A DNA stretch of 64,000 nt from Pardosa pseudoannulata (lineage: Eukaryota > Arthropoda > Arachnida > Araneae > Lycosidae): the NCBI GenBank assembly GCA_032207245.1, contig CM063502.1:111523199-111587198 (forward strand), given 5' to 3'. The notes under the pieces were generated by a model. That model was not told the origin of the DNA, did not search any database, and was given only the letters and a program-made list of their open reading frames with translations. Position 1 is the first letter of the stretch, and each line of letters begins with the position of its first letter. Shown piece after piece: positions 44,001-60,492 of this stretch. The translations under genes were made by a program, and so were the position numbers.

Positions 44001-44755
44001 TATCTCTATGTGCGTGTGTTATTTTAGAAAGATACGGTATTAAGACAGTTGAAAAAAATAATGCTAATAGAGAACAGTTGCAAATAGAGGGTTATGATAA
44101 TAACTTAAAATAAATTGTGGCAATTTTATCAGAAAATTTTGTGAATTGTTAATGTAATAATATATTCATTATAAGTTGCTTTAATATATAAAATGTATAA
44201 ATCCAAATTTATACTATTCTAATGAAAGCTATTAAATAGAAAGCATTAAAAATGGAGATTCTTATTTATTTGGTGTATATCATTACACTGTTAAAGTCAC
44301 CGTTGTTAAGTTTGTCGTAGTTTCATGAATTCGAAAACTATGCAGAAGTTGATGCTATCGTACTTGAAGAATAATTAATCCAATCTCTACTGTTTACTGG
44401 ATGATGTGACACCTTTTAAACATCTCTGTTAATAGTAGAGCATGAACAAGCATAATTGATCACACAAACTATGTCATTTATGTTTGACCATTATTATAGA
44501 TGTGAAATTTATTGGCCATCCTTCAACACAAGAGTTTTAGACAATGTATGCCATTTCTTGATATATTATTATACACAGTTCTAGTCATAAATTACTCAAA
44601 GATATCAAAAAGATTAATCTGTATAATCCTTTCAATCACTATCGCAGGAAAGACAGTCTAAGAAACAAATTTTGTAACACATACGCATTAAAATTAATTA
44701 TATAAAATATAATTCATAATCTGGTAAATAAATATAAAATATTCTTGCTACCAGA
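41036..44755. other. AT-rich non-coding stretch
   Basis: No supported gene over 3.7 kb. Frames at 41058-41258, 41592-41801 and 41752-41946 are K/N/I/F-rich, overlap on both strands and have no recognised domain. A GC-richer patch at about 42190-42260 is unexplained. Confidence 0.5.
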
Positions 44756-44813
44756 TCGTCATAGTGACTAGCGTATATGCCTGTCATACTGAAGGTCACA
44801 AGTTAAAAGCCAC
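44756..44813 (+). pseudogene. tRNA-Asp-like fragment or SINE head
   Basis: CGTCATAGTGACTAGCGTAT followed by GCCTGTCATACTGAAGGTCA resembles the D arm, anticodon arm (GTC context) and variable region of eukaryotic tRNA-Asp. The T arm (CACAAGTTAAAAGCC) is degraded and the acceptor ends do not pair. Probably an old tRNA pseudogene or a different tRNA-derived SINE. Confidence 0.4.
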
Positions 44814-45660
44814 AGACTTAAATGTCTTCATGGGATGAAGTCTGTCTTTCGTTTAAAATGAAGTTCAGTCTCTATAGAAAGTCAACGCACTCTTCAAGTC
44901 CATCGCTAAAGCTGCCTGCTTTTAGTAATAAATAATGTTTTCTGTTTGTTTTATTTCTTTATTATGTGTCTCCCATTCATACTTTGGACCATGGTTAAAT
45001 TTGATACTCACCCAAAACTCACAACGACGACAAAATATCCTTAACCCTTAATTTGACAAAATGTTTTTTGAAATATTTTTTAATTTCTGTTACTTTCCCA
45101 TGTCTGTATAGACATTAGGATCTCTGTAAAATCTCTTTGGATCTCCGTAATAGAAATATATTTTAAAGTTTTTGTTAGATATTTAAGCCGTATAGAAGTT
45201 TTCATAAACTCGCCAGATTTTATTCATTTGATTGTTCATTATAGCGGACACAGCCAAATTAAGGGTTAAATTTCTGATTTATCAATATTTTATAGACATG
45301 TCTATACCTACTGAGGTATCACTTCAGTATACTGCTCTAGTTTTTACGAGCATAAATTTGAAATGAATTGTAACTTGTATTGTAACAAATTACGATTAAA
45401 TTACTACATGTATACAATCAAAAGTATATGCTATGAAGTGAGCCAAACTAATTCCAAATTTATTATTAAACAGTGAACACAAGTTTGATACTCACGGTAT
45501 ACAGATGAATTATGTTTAATATATAAAATCTAAAAAGATCTTCTCTAAGAATTTCAGGAAAATATTGTGATCACTTTACCAGACAGTTTGGAACCTACGG
45601 GAAAATATTCGGCCTTAGAACAATTTATGATGCATGAAGGAAGAGCGGGAAGGATGGGTG
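44814..45660. other. AT-rich stretch, nothing recognised
   Basis: A possible small hairpin (CAGACTTAAATGTCTTCATG against GATGAAGTCTGTCT) lies near 44814-44850. There is no supported gene. Confidence 0.45.
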
Positions 45661-45830
45661 ATGCACTAGTATAAAGTTCAAGAAAATTTAGTCCTACCAT
45701 TCGGGAATAAATAAAGAAGTGATGGATGTATATATCCCACGAAACAAATATAGTTATCCCTTACACCTGACGGGTCGGATATGGTCCATGAATTTCTTAA
45801 AGCTTCGGTATTACGCGTTGCATTTAAATA
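45661..45830. repeat. dispersed repeat, copy B
   Basis: GATGGATGTATATATCCCAC, ATAGTTATCCCTTACACCTG and GTCCATGAATTTCTTAAAGC match in order the block at 40935-41025. Overall identity is moderate, so the copies are old. Confidence 0.55.
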
Positions 45831-46248
45831 TATTTTATGCCTTTCAAAATAAATAAAAGTTCTAATAGCAATAAACTAAAAAAAATATATAGGGAAATTT
45901 ATAACGTAGGATATAAGAATATTTTACAAGAAAGTTTTAAAGCGTTGAGAATATATGACTGTAATCCTGGCATTTAATATACGATAAATTCCTTCATTTC
46001 TGTATACACAATGTATATAAACTGTAAAAAATACCTAAAAAACAATTAGTAAGGAAAACACAGTTTTTTTTCATTTTTACTGCTTTTTTTCAGTTATAAT
46101 CAGAAGGTAAAATATAGCTTACAAGTTAAAGTTATTTATGTAAGTATAATATAGTTAATTTTCCCCTCTATTTTAGAGTAACTTTTTTTCCTAATTCTAG
46201 CAAAACAGAAAAAGTTGTATTTCCCAAAAAACAAGCTACTACTGTAGA
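45831..46248. other. AT-rich spacer, nothing recognised
   Basis: No supported feature. Confidence 0.5.
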
Positions 46249-46412
46249 GGCTGAATGATGGCTGAAGTGTTAGGGCACTGACTTTCGGTACACTTTCGGT
46301 TGACTTTCGGTTCGTGGTTTGAATTCCACTGTGACATGGATATTCGTAATTGGCTTGAGTAGTAGACCCTGTCTCATTAGTCTTCATAGTAGCGCTTCAA
46401 ACCAAACCAAAC
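46249..46412 (+). mobile_element. full-length tRNA-derived SINE with internal CTTTCGGT triplication
   Basis: Head GGCTGAATGATGGCTGAAG, B box GTGGTTTGAATTCC, body ATGGATATTCGTAATTGGCT and CCTGTCTCATTAG, tail CTTCAAACCAAACCAAAC. Between the A and B boxes the word CTTTCGGT occurs three times at about 46282, 46293 and 46304, where other copies have it once or not at all. This looks like local slippage. Confidence 0.9.
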
Positions 46413-47624
46413 TAATATTGCACGGTTAGACACATAACTTAGAAATGCAAGACACATAACTTGGTAATAATTACTTTTGTACCTATATATGGTCTTCAGG
46501 TAATAACTTTCACTAAATGATACAGTATGAATTCAGCTTCCTTGTGCTATACTTGTTCAAACAAAGGATCCACAAACCTGGCTTAATACAATACGAATTT
46601 CTTGCCTCTGCCAATTATCAGTGAAATTTTGCATTATTCAACCATTACAAACTAAAGTAAGCTGTACACTGGGAACAGTACACTTGGAGCTGTACACCAA
46701 GTCTTCTTTAGAGATGTCTATTCCTACACTTTTACTTAAAACAATATATGAAGACTATTAGACAATTATGAGTGAAAAACCCCAATGATATAATCATTGT
46801 ATTTCTGTTTCTAAAATAAGGGGTATTATCTAAAGAAATCCATATTAGTTTTTACATATGAGATTCATCACTTTCTTAATAAATTTATGAATTAAATTCA
46901 CAAACTATTCTCTTAGGTGTATTCACGATATCTCTCTTTGAATCGGTTTCAACAATTATCCACATATTAATTTGTCTGGGGATTAACTCCGATTAATTTG
47001 AATAAATGATGTGAATTTACTAAAATTTCTACTAACAATGCGATGGTAAGCCCAAATTGAGTGCAGAAGCTATAAAGCTCGTATATCTGAAAATATTCGA
47101 AATTGGAGCATTTAAAAGCCGTTAATGATCTAGGAATTGCTTCTCGACTTCCACGCATATTATGAATGTAAATCAATTTGCTGTCCTGATTTAATGACAA
47201 TGAAAGTCCATCAGCCGGCTTCTAGGCGCCGTTATAAACATTTGCTTAAAACAATGAATTGCGACCAACGGATTCCATGCAATCGATACATACATTAGAA
47301 CCGTTACAACAGTAGAGAAACGGATTGAAGATTTGCTATCAACTGGAAACAATTGGCAAAAGTAAAAATCAATGATTTAGTCAGATAAAAAATGGAGAGA
47401 AATATTGGGGATATCAAACAACTTTCATAAACAACACAACTGTGTATTTATGGTAAACCAGAAAAACAAACGTGTAATTGAAATAAAATTAATAAAATTA
47501 TTCTAATTTAATCTGTTTTGTTATTGATTTAAATAATCTTCATCGTTTAGAAAAAAATATATAATTAACTCGTAAAATGAATAAAAAAACATAAGTAAAA
47601 TGTATATAAATAAAATTATATATA
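46413..47624. other. non-coding stretch with a GC-richer patch at about 47090-47340
   Basis: The patch includes CAGCCGGCTTCTAGGCGCCG near 47210. The overlapping minus-strand frame (47200-46967) lacks an ATG start at its annotated end and has no recognised family. Nothing is called. Confidence 0.4.
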
Positions 47625-47830
47625 ACTATACATAAAAACTGAAGTACAGTTATATATAATTATATATAGTTGAATAAAAAGGCATAAGTAAAACTGTATA
47701 TATATAAAACTATATAAATCTATACATAAAAACTTAAGTATCGCTATATATAGTTGAATAAAAAGACATATGTAAAACTATATAAATAAAACTATATATA
47801 ACTATACATAAAAGATATACATAAAAATAT
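47625..47830. repeat. short tandem repeat, about 85-95-bp unit, about 2.5 copies
   Basis: Units share ATAGTTGAATAAAAAG(G/A)CATA, GTAAAACTATATA and CTATACATAAAAACTTAAGT-like words. AT-rich, adjacent to the (TA)n field. Confidence 0.7.
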
Positions 47831-47916
47831 TGTAATCGTATTTTATTAAGTCAAGATATTCTATTATTAAGTATTCTGTTATTAATTTCTATTATTAAGT
47901 TTCTGTTATTCTGTTA

Positions 47917-52702
<4,786 letters not shown>

Positions 52703-52912
52703 TTTGGTTTGGTTTGGTTGGAGCTGAAGCACCAATACCTTCAGTCGACAGCAGTCACGATGCTTGTAACTGGTCACAGAGCCCTAGAGGTTGAGGAAAA
52801 TTTCCAACCCCCATATGGTCCCACCATGTCCAAGAAATCAAGCTACGCTACACATCATTTATCAAGCTTCAACAGAAAATGTTACATTGGTCAAAGACCA
52901 TGACAAACTAAT
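52703..52912 (-). mobile_element. probable retroelement fragment sharing the CCAAACC tail
   Basis: On the minus strand the block ends AGCTCCAACCAAACCAAACC, like the SINE tail. The preceding sequence (GACTGCTGTCGACTGAAGG, GACCAGTTACAAGCATCGTG, CATGGTGGGACCATATGGGG) is unlike the SINE body and has no A or B box. It is GC-richer than its flanks. It could be the 3' end of the partner LINE that mobilises the SINE, or a second SINE family; that is inference. Confidence 0.5.
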
Positions 52913-53032
52913 GTTCACAGCACTTTAAAATTATACAATAAAATTACAAAGGAGTTAAAAATAGTGTTAAAAGTAAAATAATAAAACCAAATATAAAAAT
53001 TTGGAGAGATAAAGTAAGCTAATTTACTACAA

Positions 53033-53160
53033 GATGGCTAATGAGACCGGAACCAACTACTTAAAGTCGATTCCAAACGGCTTTGAACATCTATTCTAGT
53101 AATCGGTTTCAAATCCACGAACTCTAATACAGAAGTGCAGCACCCTACCCATTGGGCCTA
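53033..53160 (-). mobile_element. diverged tRNA-derived SINE
   Basis: On the minus strand: head TAGGCCCAATGGGTAGGGTG, degraded B box GGATTTGAAACCG, body matching the reverse complement of CGATTCCAAACGGC and of GGCTAATGAGACCGG. The tail has been lost. Confidence 0.8.
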
Positions 53161-53435
53161 GAATACAGTATGTAGAATTAACTTCACATTTTCATTTTTT
53201 TACATTTGCATAAAGGTTTATATTGTCCCTTTGGCATTATTGGATAAACTCTTCTTGTTGTAGTTAGTCTTCTTGTTTAGCCCATCTTCGAACCGGCTTA
53301 TGCTTTACGATGGTCTTCTGCTTACCCTGGCACGAAGTTTCTGAGAAATCGGAAGTTTGTATAATCATCTCATAGTAGCCTACTTCGTTTTTAGACGTCC
53401 AAATGAATAACCACTTCATTCATCAGATTTAATGC
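53161..53435. other. spacer between SINE copies
   Basis: Nothing recognised; somewhat GC-richer around 53280-53350. Confidence 0.4.
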
Positions 53436-53610
53436 TTTGCTTTGATTTGGAGCGCTACGGTCTACTGTTTTGCACACGAGGGCTAATGAGACCGGGAGCT
53501 ACTGCTTGGAGCCGATTACGAACGGCTAACTCCCATGCCTTTAATGGGATTCGAACCAGCAAACTCCGGTACCAAAGAGTAGAGCTCTACCATTCAGCCA
53601 TTGTTTGGCT
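53436..53610 (-). mobile_element. full-length tRNA-derived SINE
   Basis: On the minus strand: head AGCCAAACAATGGCTGAATG, B box GGTTCGAATCCC, body GAGTTAGCCGTTCGTAATCG and GTAGCTCCCGGTCTCATTAG, end CGTAGCGCTCCAAATC followed by AAAGCAAA. A short TTAATGC at both borders (53429-53435 and 53610-53616) may be a target-site duplication. Confidence 0.9.
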
Positions 53611-56600
53611 TAATGCCAAAAAAAATATTGTCTCTGATATTAAGTCAAGTTAAAAATGTAATGCTTCAGTCATGTTCTGTATTGTAGCTAAAAAACGTTA
53701 TTGCCACGAATGTTTTCTGAATCCATCTTGATATTCTACATACTGAAGATAAAGGTACTGTATCTCGCTTGCTAATTAATGTTATGATGATAGTAAACTC
53801 CCGGAACAAATAGTCTGTAATTATGATATATTTGTCCACATAAACCTGCATACAAATATATGTAGCTCTACATTAAATTCTACCTGCATGCAAATAAATG
53901 TAACTCTACATTAAATTCTGTCATATTCCTGCGACCAGTGTTGCGCTTATGGTTTTTTCTCTTAAAGTACTACAAATCATTTAAGAATTCAGTAATAGAT
54001 ACGTGTTGAATATTTATTTATTACAACTATTTAATATTTTTTAAATGCGCTGTAAGCCAAAGAAATTAAATTGCATAAGTAAAATAAATACAATAATTAT
54101 TTATTATTACATAAACATAAATTTGCATGCTTCAACATAAAAATCACCATAAATATACGATGTAAAATCAACAAAATAAACCTCTTCTTTAGTTCAATCA
54201 CAATAAAATTCACACATTTTTCAGAATTATTATAACGATAGTAAAACATTTATTTTACCATGCAAACTACAATAAAATGAATTGTGGTAATATAAAAAGA
54301 GCGAATTCATATTGAAAAGAAAGGGGATACAACACATTTATTTTAGAGAAAAATGTTTTTAAAAATACAATTTCTATGTACTTCACATTTTAAAATGACA
54401 CTTGTTTAATATTGATTCTTTGTTAAGATATTTAGAATTTTTTTACTTAAAATTTTCCTTTTAAAAACTCATTATTGAAAAATTAGACTTAAAATTTTGA
54501 TTATGTGAAAGGATAAAAAACAGTTTAAGATTTTTTTATTTTATTCTAATATTTGCATGGAACGAAACTATTTCCTCCATCAATTATTTATAAATATATT
54601 TTTAGCAATTATGATCTCTATGTTATAAAGAGACAATAAATAATAAAGTTTAATTATATATTTTCAATCTATTTCGATCATTAAAAATTTATTAGTGTAT
54701 AGTTCCATTCGTATAATATGCTCATATTTTGACAATTTATAAAAAAATACTGTTTCTTACACCTACTCAATAATAAGAACTTATTATATTTTTTACTTCT
54801 TTGAAGATAATTTAAGAAAATAATGTGATCGAGAAAATTTCAAGTGTTCAGATATAAAAGGAAATATCCAGTTTGTTTAGGTTTATTCAATTTTCTCCCG
54901 TTTTAGTGTTACATTTGTACATACGTACAAAGAACCAAATTTGAAACATTATATATCCTTTTTGACCATGCTTAGATGCATTTTTGACTAGTTCCGTCGT
55001 GAAGGAAAAAAATTATTTCGTCAAATAGAGAATGCACTTCGCTGTTTAGAGTTCCTTTTACACAAAAATACGCAATATAGAGAAATTCACACAAGTGTGG
55101 TTTGTTACACAGAGATTCGATTGTACCAAGAAACTAAAAGTAAGATTTTAGTTCTTTCAACTAAATAAAATAATATTATTTTAAACTGAAAAATAAAAAA
55201 TAAGATTTCTATTAAATGAAGTTTAAAATTAAATGAAGTTTTTATTAAATGAAGTTTCTATTAAAAAAATTAAAAAATTAAAATTTTTAAAATTTTTTTG
55301 TTTTTTTTTAACAGGTTAAATACACATAAAGCAAATGCTAAATAAATAATTTTGGGCATTCGCATAAAATTGTTTGAGCTTTGTTAGAAGGCGCATAGAT
55401 ATTTTTCAAGTAAACATAATCTGTAATAAAAAACATACACAAATTTCATAAATCCTAATGTGCGAAATAAGCATATTAATACATTAAACCCTGAGGAACT
55501 TTGCATTCTACCATACAAAAATATAATGATGAATACTTTAAATCTAACTGTCAGAGTTGTTCCGAATAACGTAAATTAGGGTCCATGGAAATATGTAAAA
55601 AAGGAGCATATGCATGTTATTTCATTACTCACCATGAAAACTGATTCATCCTCTTTTCATTCATTTTGAATACGAGTTCCTTTTTCAACTCTTCGGTGGT
55701 GCTCTCTTTCTATCCTTGCTCAAGCTCTCTCGAGTCTACAACAATGCACTCTCTTCTTACCAACATATCAAATTTTTCAAAGTGAATAATTCAGTAAATC
55801 ACACATCTCAAAAAGCATCGAAATACATGCTATAAGATGCTTCGACAGAGTTGAATTACTACAATAGTAAAAATTCATTCCTATATTTATTTCAGATTTG
55901 CCGTCGGTATTTATTAAAGCTTCTTTAAATGTAAAAAAAGCCTCTTGATTAAGGCTTGTATGAAACCCCTTTCACTCTGTAAGAAGTTTTCGGAAGTGTT
56001 AAAAAGAATTTTAAAATAAATAACATTATGCATCTTTACTTTGTGCTTTTCATAATAAAATGCGAAGCGAGGAAATGAAAACATTCAAAAATATATGTTT
56101 TAACTCAAATATGTTTTTAAATAATATTAACATTCTTGAGGGCTTTGTGGCACATGAAAAGGCTATTTAAGGAGAAATGTAAATATTATATTTCTAAAAT
56201 AAAAGGCTACAAGAATCTTTCAAAAATTAATTCCTTTGGAATATAAACTATGAAAAGATATTTTGCTCTCTTTCATAAACACATACACACATGCATTTAT
56301 TTACTTACACAGACTTATACTTTTCATGTTTAATCTTTTAAGGTTATTTAATTAAACAGAACGGTACTAGATTTATTATATGTTGCCGCTTTACTTTTTT
56401 CCCCAATTTTAATTAACTTTCTTATTAGTTTAGATTAAAAAAAAATAATGAATAGGAGATAATAGAAGATGAATTCAACAAATTAAAATAATATGTAGGA
56501 TATAAAATTTTAAATCGCAAAATAATAACAATTGAAAAAAAGGGAAAATATATTTTATTTAAATAGAAAATTAATTTACAGAGTATTTTTAGTTTACTAA

Positions 56601-57458
56601 ATACTCATTATAAATAAATAGTTAAATTTTTAAAACCTTTAAATAAAATAGTTTTATAAAATATTTATATGACTACGATAAAAAAAAGTATGTGACTAAA
56701 TTATTGACTTATTTTTAGATTACATTATTCCGTTATTTTTTAATTTATAAAGTTGTGTAAATAATGTTGTAAATATACTCACACATCCCAATGCTATTAA
56801 TTATATTTCATGCTTCGCTCTCTAGTTAAAGATATATACAATTATTTTATAAAATATTCTTAGTACTAACGAATGAAAGAAAAATTTAAGCGCAATGACT
56901 TATTTTAAGATCTCATTATCATGAGTGTTTATTAATATGATATGCGCATATTTAGGCAATATTGGTAAAGTATACCGCATAGTATTAGTATGAATAACAC
57001 TAATAAATATATTTCATATTTTACCCTACTACATACATCCCATCCCATCTTATTCAACCGTTACAACAGGCCCTTCAGATGAAAACTAATCAAGCCGACG
57101 TTTCTAATCAAATGGATTAGAGAAATATGTATACTCAAGATGGGAAAATACAATATAATATTGGGAAAGCTAGAATATATACGAAAGCAAACACACGAGC
57201 TACAAAAACGTTTATTTGGAAAAAGGAGAATATGTGTTTATGGGGAGAAAATTAAGCTTTTGCATATGTAAGAAATGAAATTTTTAAAATATGTATGTAC
57301 ACACATTGAGATAAAATTGCTTTATGGTTTCCAATACATTATGTATTTGAGAAAGGAGAATTTATGATTAAAGACATACAACGTACTTATATTTAAAGAA
57401 TAGGACAACTAGTATCTTTGCAGTTTTGCTTATAATATTGAGGATGAAGCTGAGCTGT

Positions 57459-57461
<3 letters not shown>
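53611..57461. other. AT-rich non-coding stretch
   Basis: No gene recognised over 3.8 kb. A GC-richer patch lies at about 55640-55770. A short stretch at about 57072-57115 (GAAAACTAATCAAGCCGACG, AATCAAATGGA) resembles the start of the 60-63-kb repeat unit. Confidence 0.5.

Positions 57462-57513
<52 letters not shown>
57462..57513. repeat. (TA)n microsatellite, left half of an interrupted tract
   Basis: About 52 bp of TA abutting the left end of the mariner-type element. Confidence 0.95.
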
Positions 57514-57518
<5 letters not shown>

Positions 57519-58706
57519 TGTACCAAAAGGTTGTTTAAAAATTTAACATGCTAGTCTGTCATATCCCTATGAATAAGATTTACATAGGAACTTGTTTCTG
57601 AAAATGCAAACTGCGACCGCTAGATCGCTATGATCACAAGTGTGGAGCAGGAGAAAAAATGATATCGACAGCGGTGTTAGCATGATTTTTACTACAGATG
57701 ACGATTACATCACAGCAAATGGTCAAAATTGTTTCCCTTCGCACAATGCACGTTTCACAACGTCAGCGCATGGATTCAAGAACCCGTTCAAATTGGCCAG
57801 GAGTGTCACGAACACGTGCTGCCGCATTCGCGATCCTGGCGATAAGATCCATGTCCGATGTTACGGGTGTCTCATACATCATGGACTTCATGTGTTCCTA
57901 CAGGTAGAAGGTAAGGACCAATCCACATGTCACCGATAATACGAGTCCAAACATTTTAGGTGAAAAGTTGTTAATGTGCATGGGCACGTGTACACCTTGG
58001 GTTTTCATGCGGCCATACGTGCATGTTGTGCAGATTCAGGACACCATCCTGTGTAAAACGGGATCATCAGAAAACAAAATCCAATATGGATAATCTGGCT
58101 GTGTGACCCGCTGTTTCAAATACCAGCGTGAGAATGCAGTGTGTTTGGAATAATCGTCAACGCTTACTTTTTGGAAGTGGTATAGGTGTTGCATGTCATC
58201 GTTCAGTATGCGCATTATGGTGGAATGACCTACACTCAAGATACGTTCTCTTGCTCGGAGGCTTGTTTGCGGGTTGATGGCAAACTCGTAGCACGACAGG
58301 CGTGCGTGTAGTACATTCTCGACAGATGTGGCTAGGTACTTCGAAAGTTCCTGATTCACACAATCTACGGTGCAATTGTCCAAACAAAACATGGCTTGGT
58401 TGACGTCTGTTGGCAAAGTGCTCAAGGTACATCCGTACCGCTGCTCGTCTATTTCCATCAGCGGGGAGCCATATACGTAATGCATGTCGGCCTTTTCTGC
58501 TTTACTAAACTCATTCATACTTCTCCTTCTACGTCTACGCCTGAAATGATTATTTTTCCCATTCTTCTGTTTTCCTGCAATTATCGCCCACTAGCGATCG
58601 CAGTTTACATTTTAGGACACAAGTTTCTCAAGTAGTCACAAAAATCTTGTTCGTCATGATATGACAGACCACCATGTTAAATTTGTAAATGACCTTTTGG
58701 GACACC

Positions 58707-58709
<3 letters not shown>
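57514..58709 (-). mobile_element. Tc1/mariner-superfamily DNA transposon, about 1.2 kb, decayed
   Basis: The right end read outward is CAGGGTGTCCCAAAAGGTCA, and the left end is TAGAGTGTACCAAAAGGTTG. The terminal inverted repeats continue, with mismatches, for about 110 bp through TTTAACATG(C/G)T and (A/G)TCTGTCATATC to AACTGCGA(C/T)CGCTAG. The element is flanked on both sides by TA, the superfamily's target, here inside a (TA)n microsatellite. It carries one broken transposase gene on the minus strand. Length fits a full element, so decay is by point changes rather than large deletion. Confidence 0.88.
57640..58518 (-). pseudogene. DUF4817-type mariner-like transposase, frameshifted
   Basis: This would be the cut-and-paste transposase that excises the element and inserts it at TA. 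It opens at 58518 with MNEFSKAEKADMHYVYG, typical of the DUF4817 N-terminus. The helix-turn-helix segment continues in a second frame (NRRQPSHVLFGQLHRRLCES, about 58410-58350). It returns to the first frame for SLRARERILSVGHSTIMRIL and the DDE-domain start, where WILFSDD (about 58065-58045) covers the first catalytic Asp. The frame then stops near 58036. Beyond it, shifted frames still read HNMHVWPHENP and DLIARIANAAARVRDTPGQF, the usual C-terminal part. Several frameshifts and stops make it non-functional. Family is firm; exact lineage is not. Confidence 0.85.

Positions 58710-58788
<79 letters not shown>
58710..58788. repeat. (TA)n microsatellite, right half of an interrupted tract
   Basis: About 79 bp of TA immediately after the transposon's right end. 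Confidence 0.95.
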
Positions 58789-58790
<2 letters not shown>

Positions 58791-60329
58791 TTTTTTATTT
58801 ACACCTTCAATGGCATTTAGGTTTATACATACAACCCCACCCAACGACAGCCTCATACAGCAAATAGTAATCGTTAGATTATAATAGAATTATAAGATAA
58901 ATTCCTCTCTTAAGTAATGGAAAGCATGCTTAAATGTTGTCTTTAATTTACTAGGAACGTATAATTTTTTTTCTACCTATTGAGCTCTCTTGCGTATACT
59001 ATATTGAAATTTGTTTGCATGTGAAATAACATTTCAGGATCTCATTTAACAGATTCCTCGTATCTTTTTGTTATATGCTTTCTAATTACCTTGGCACTAC
59101 AATTTCAGCTATAAAGAAATATTAATATTCATCTATTCATGTAATAGACATAATATTTTAACAATATTTTTTTTCACCATAAAAGATAAAAGTAGTAACA
59201 AGGGATATAAAAATGCAGTTTTAATTTTTAAACGACTTAATCTGCCATTTCTCTTCTACTAATATATTCTGTTCTCGTTATTTAAATATTTATCAGTGCC
59301 TGTCATCACATATGAACCTTCTTTGTGATAAATATTAAATATTCCGTGTGAAATCAAATATTTTTACATGCATGATGAATCACAAAAATATGAAAGATGA
59401 ATAGAAAAGTATTTAGAGATTAATGCAAAGAATGAAAGTTAATATTTTAATTCATAAAATAAATTTAATACTCCACAATAATTGGAATAAAATAAACGGA
59501 AAATATCCCAAAATATTTTATTTTGCTTTTAAACTAAATTGCCTTTTTTAACCTTAAAAACATAGTGAATATAAGATAAAAACATTCAGAAAAACTCTAA
59601 ATGTTAAAGTTTACTGTTAAATTAATTTTAAAATCATATCAAAAGGATGATAATTTCGATATTATCAGGGTAAAGAAATTAAATAAAAACAATTGCTGGA
59701 TTTTATTCAATACTCCTTATTTAATGAACGTTGACCAAAAAGTATAGGTGATTTATGTACGGATGACATTCTTAAAAACTAATTCGTGGCCAAAATTCTA
59801 GAAAAAAATAAACTAATTTCATTAATGTATTAAAAATTTTAACACAAAAGATAGGAGAGCTGCACATTTAAATTCTCCCATTTTTTCAGCTTAAAATATC
59901 TTCATTTCATTCAATATTTCATTCAAAAGCAGCTGCTTCTTTTTTAACAGAAGAAAATGGGAAATGATAAATTTACGATTTTTCTATTCTCAACTGAGAA
60001 AAAAAAACCCTATTATCTAAACTTTTTATTTTGTTTCACATGCCAGACTATTTTATATAACGTTCTTCCAGAAATTTTTAGATAGAGCTAAAAGATAAAG
60101 TTAAAGTTCTAGAGATGTTTTATCTTTTACCAGGAAAAATTTTTATATTAAATTTCCAAAAAAAAAACCCACTCGTATAAATAATTATTTTAATATATTA
60201 CGATAATACCCATTAATACCAATTAATCGCGCTTTTAATGCGGAAATGTGACGTGAACCCCAATCAATTTCTCTTCTTACTAACACGTAGGTAATAAAAA
60301 AAGTTCGTATTTGTTTGACTCCATTCCAA
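58789..60329. other. AT-rich non-coding stretch, nothing recognised
   Basis: No supported gene or repeat. Confidence 0.5.
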
Positions 60330-60480
60330 ACTACTTAAGTTGATCGACACCAGTTTGGTGCCAGGTCTACATCTCCCAATTTCGAGAGTACAGGCAGATC
60401 GATGTCCGTTCGCTGTAGGAACGAGAAGTTACGTAACTTCACTTCAAACGAGAACTAATCAGGTTGACTCACCCTCATCA
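60330..60480. other. GC-richer leader before the 60-63-kb array
   Basis: The block (TGATCGACACCAGTTTGGTG, CAGGCAGATCGATGTCCG, GTAGGAACGAGAAGTTACG) is less AT-rich than both neighbours. It occurs only upstream of the first unit, not of later ones. The position parallels the leader of the 10-kb array, but the sequence does not clearly match. It could be a promoter or upstream exon. Confidence 0.4.
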
Positions 60481-60492
60481 AATGGAGGGTGA

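Noticed and set aside
46967..47200. 77-codon minus-strand frame as a gene
   Set aside because: The 5' codon is TTG, not ATG, and there is no homology or repeat support. It is kept only as a GC-richer patch.
53432..53653. 73-codon plus-strand frame
   Set aside because: It lies almost wholly inside the SINE at 53436-53610.
57640..57939. Plus-strand frames within the transposon, also 57698-57907 and 58396-58635
   Set aside because: They are antisense shadows of the minus-strand transposase remnant.
58196..58432. Separate 78-codon minus-strand gene
   Set aside because: It is the frameshifted middle part of the same transposase (helix-turn-helix segment), not an independent gene.
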